Below are positions 39,521 to 39,554 of a stretch of 39,554 bases of DNA, one piece after another (the first letter of the stretch is position 1; each line of letters opens with the position of its first letter). The position numbers were made by a program, and so were the translations under genes. Under the pieces are notes generated by a model. That model was not told the DNA's origin and searched no databases. It saw only the letters and a list, made by a program, of their open reading frames with translations. This stretch comes from Clostridia bacterium (lineage in GTDB: Bacteria > Bacillota > Clostridia > Lachnospirales > Lachnospiraceae): assembly GCA_009929615.1 (NCBI GenBank), contig SAAB01000031.1:1-39554 (forward strand), written 5' to 3'.

Positions 39521-39554
39521 TTTATTTTCATTGAAAACTGAATAAATCACACGT

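Noticed and set aside
1-39554. Genome-wide use of TAG as a sense codon
   Set aside because: Several intact genes end naturally at TAG (stops at 636, 8703, 9808, 12131 and 17273) with no conserved sequence beyond, so TAG acts as a stop here.
1-39554. tRNA, rRNA, riboswitch or CRISPR elements
   Set aside because: No cloverleaf-like intergenic sequence, no repeat-spacer pattern and no recognisable aptamer core was found in the short intergenic regions.

Overview
The window looks like a chromosomal segment of a low-GC, Gram-positive gut-type Clostridium (probably Lachnospiraceae). This rests on the AT-rich sequence, strong AGGAGG ribosome sites at most starts, lipoprotein signal peptides with LAGC/LTGC boxes, many LysR/TetR/MarR/PadR-type regulators, and families common in that group (HAAS-PadR pairs, flavodoxin lipoproteins, DUF362, DUF3169). 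No rRNA, tRNA, CRISPR array or intact mobile element was seen. Most genes are on the minus strand, and no gene-free stretch exceeds about 300 bases.

Layout. 1-652: the 3' part of a LysR regulator. 636-8556: a signalling block with a REC-GGDEF-EAL-GGDEF protein, a TetR regulator, a periplasmic-sensor diguanylate cyclase, and a membrane hybrid histidine kinase cut in two by one in-frame TAG. 8703-9775: a peroxide unit, with an OhrR-like MarR regulator, glutathione peroxidase, and a promoter overlapped by a perfect 18-bp palindrome. 9808-12083: TfoX-like protein, RsmJ methyltransferase, DUF3169 membrane protein and an Xre regulator whose consensus promoter carries repeated operators. 12131-17272: aldo/keto reductase, flavodoxin (TAG near its C-terminus), NTF2-like protein, cyclophilin-like lipoprotein, a ruined methyltransferase gene, an acetyltransferase and a LysR regulator. 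17273-20997: a YiiX-like protein and a two-component system with small membrane proteins; two promoters share the same direct-repeat box. 21166-26888: a long minus-strand redox run (aldo/keto reductase, tautomerase remnant, flavodoxin, FMN reductase, flavodoxin lipoprotein, DUF362 lipoprotein, ArsP-type permease, 58-aa protein, second flavodoxin lipoprotein), with a divergent TetR gene. 27771-30375: TetR regulator and metal P-type ATPase. 30398-32504: a second redox operon in which at least three genes have internal in-frame deletions and the aldo/keto reductase lipoprotein is cut by a TAG. 32671-39286: LysR, MFS transporter, PhzF protein, nitroreductase, HAAS/PadR pair, DfsB-like protein and WYL regulator.

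Two themes stand out. First, flavodoxin-fold and aldo/keto reductase proteins are unusually dense, and several carry lipoprotein signals, which puts predicted flavin/nicotinamide enzymes outside the membrane. Second, the window holds many damaged genes: three in-frame TAGs with conserved sequence continuing beyond them, one frameshift plus a TAA, three adjacent genes with clean internal deletions, and a 17-codon tautomerase remnant. TAG is also a normal terminator here, so wholesale recoding is unlikely; decay, assembly error or local suppression remain open. All family calls come from reading motifs without database searches.
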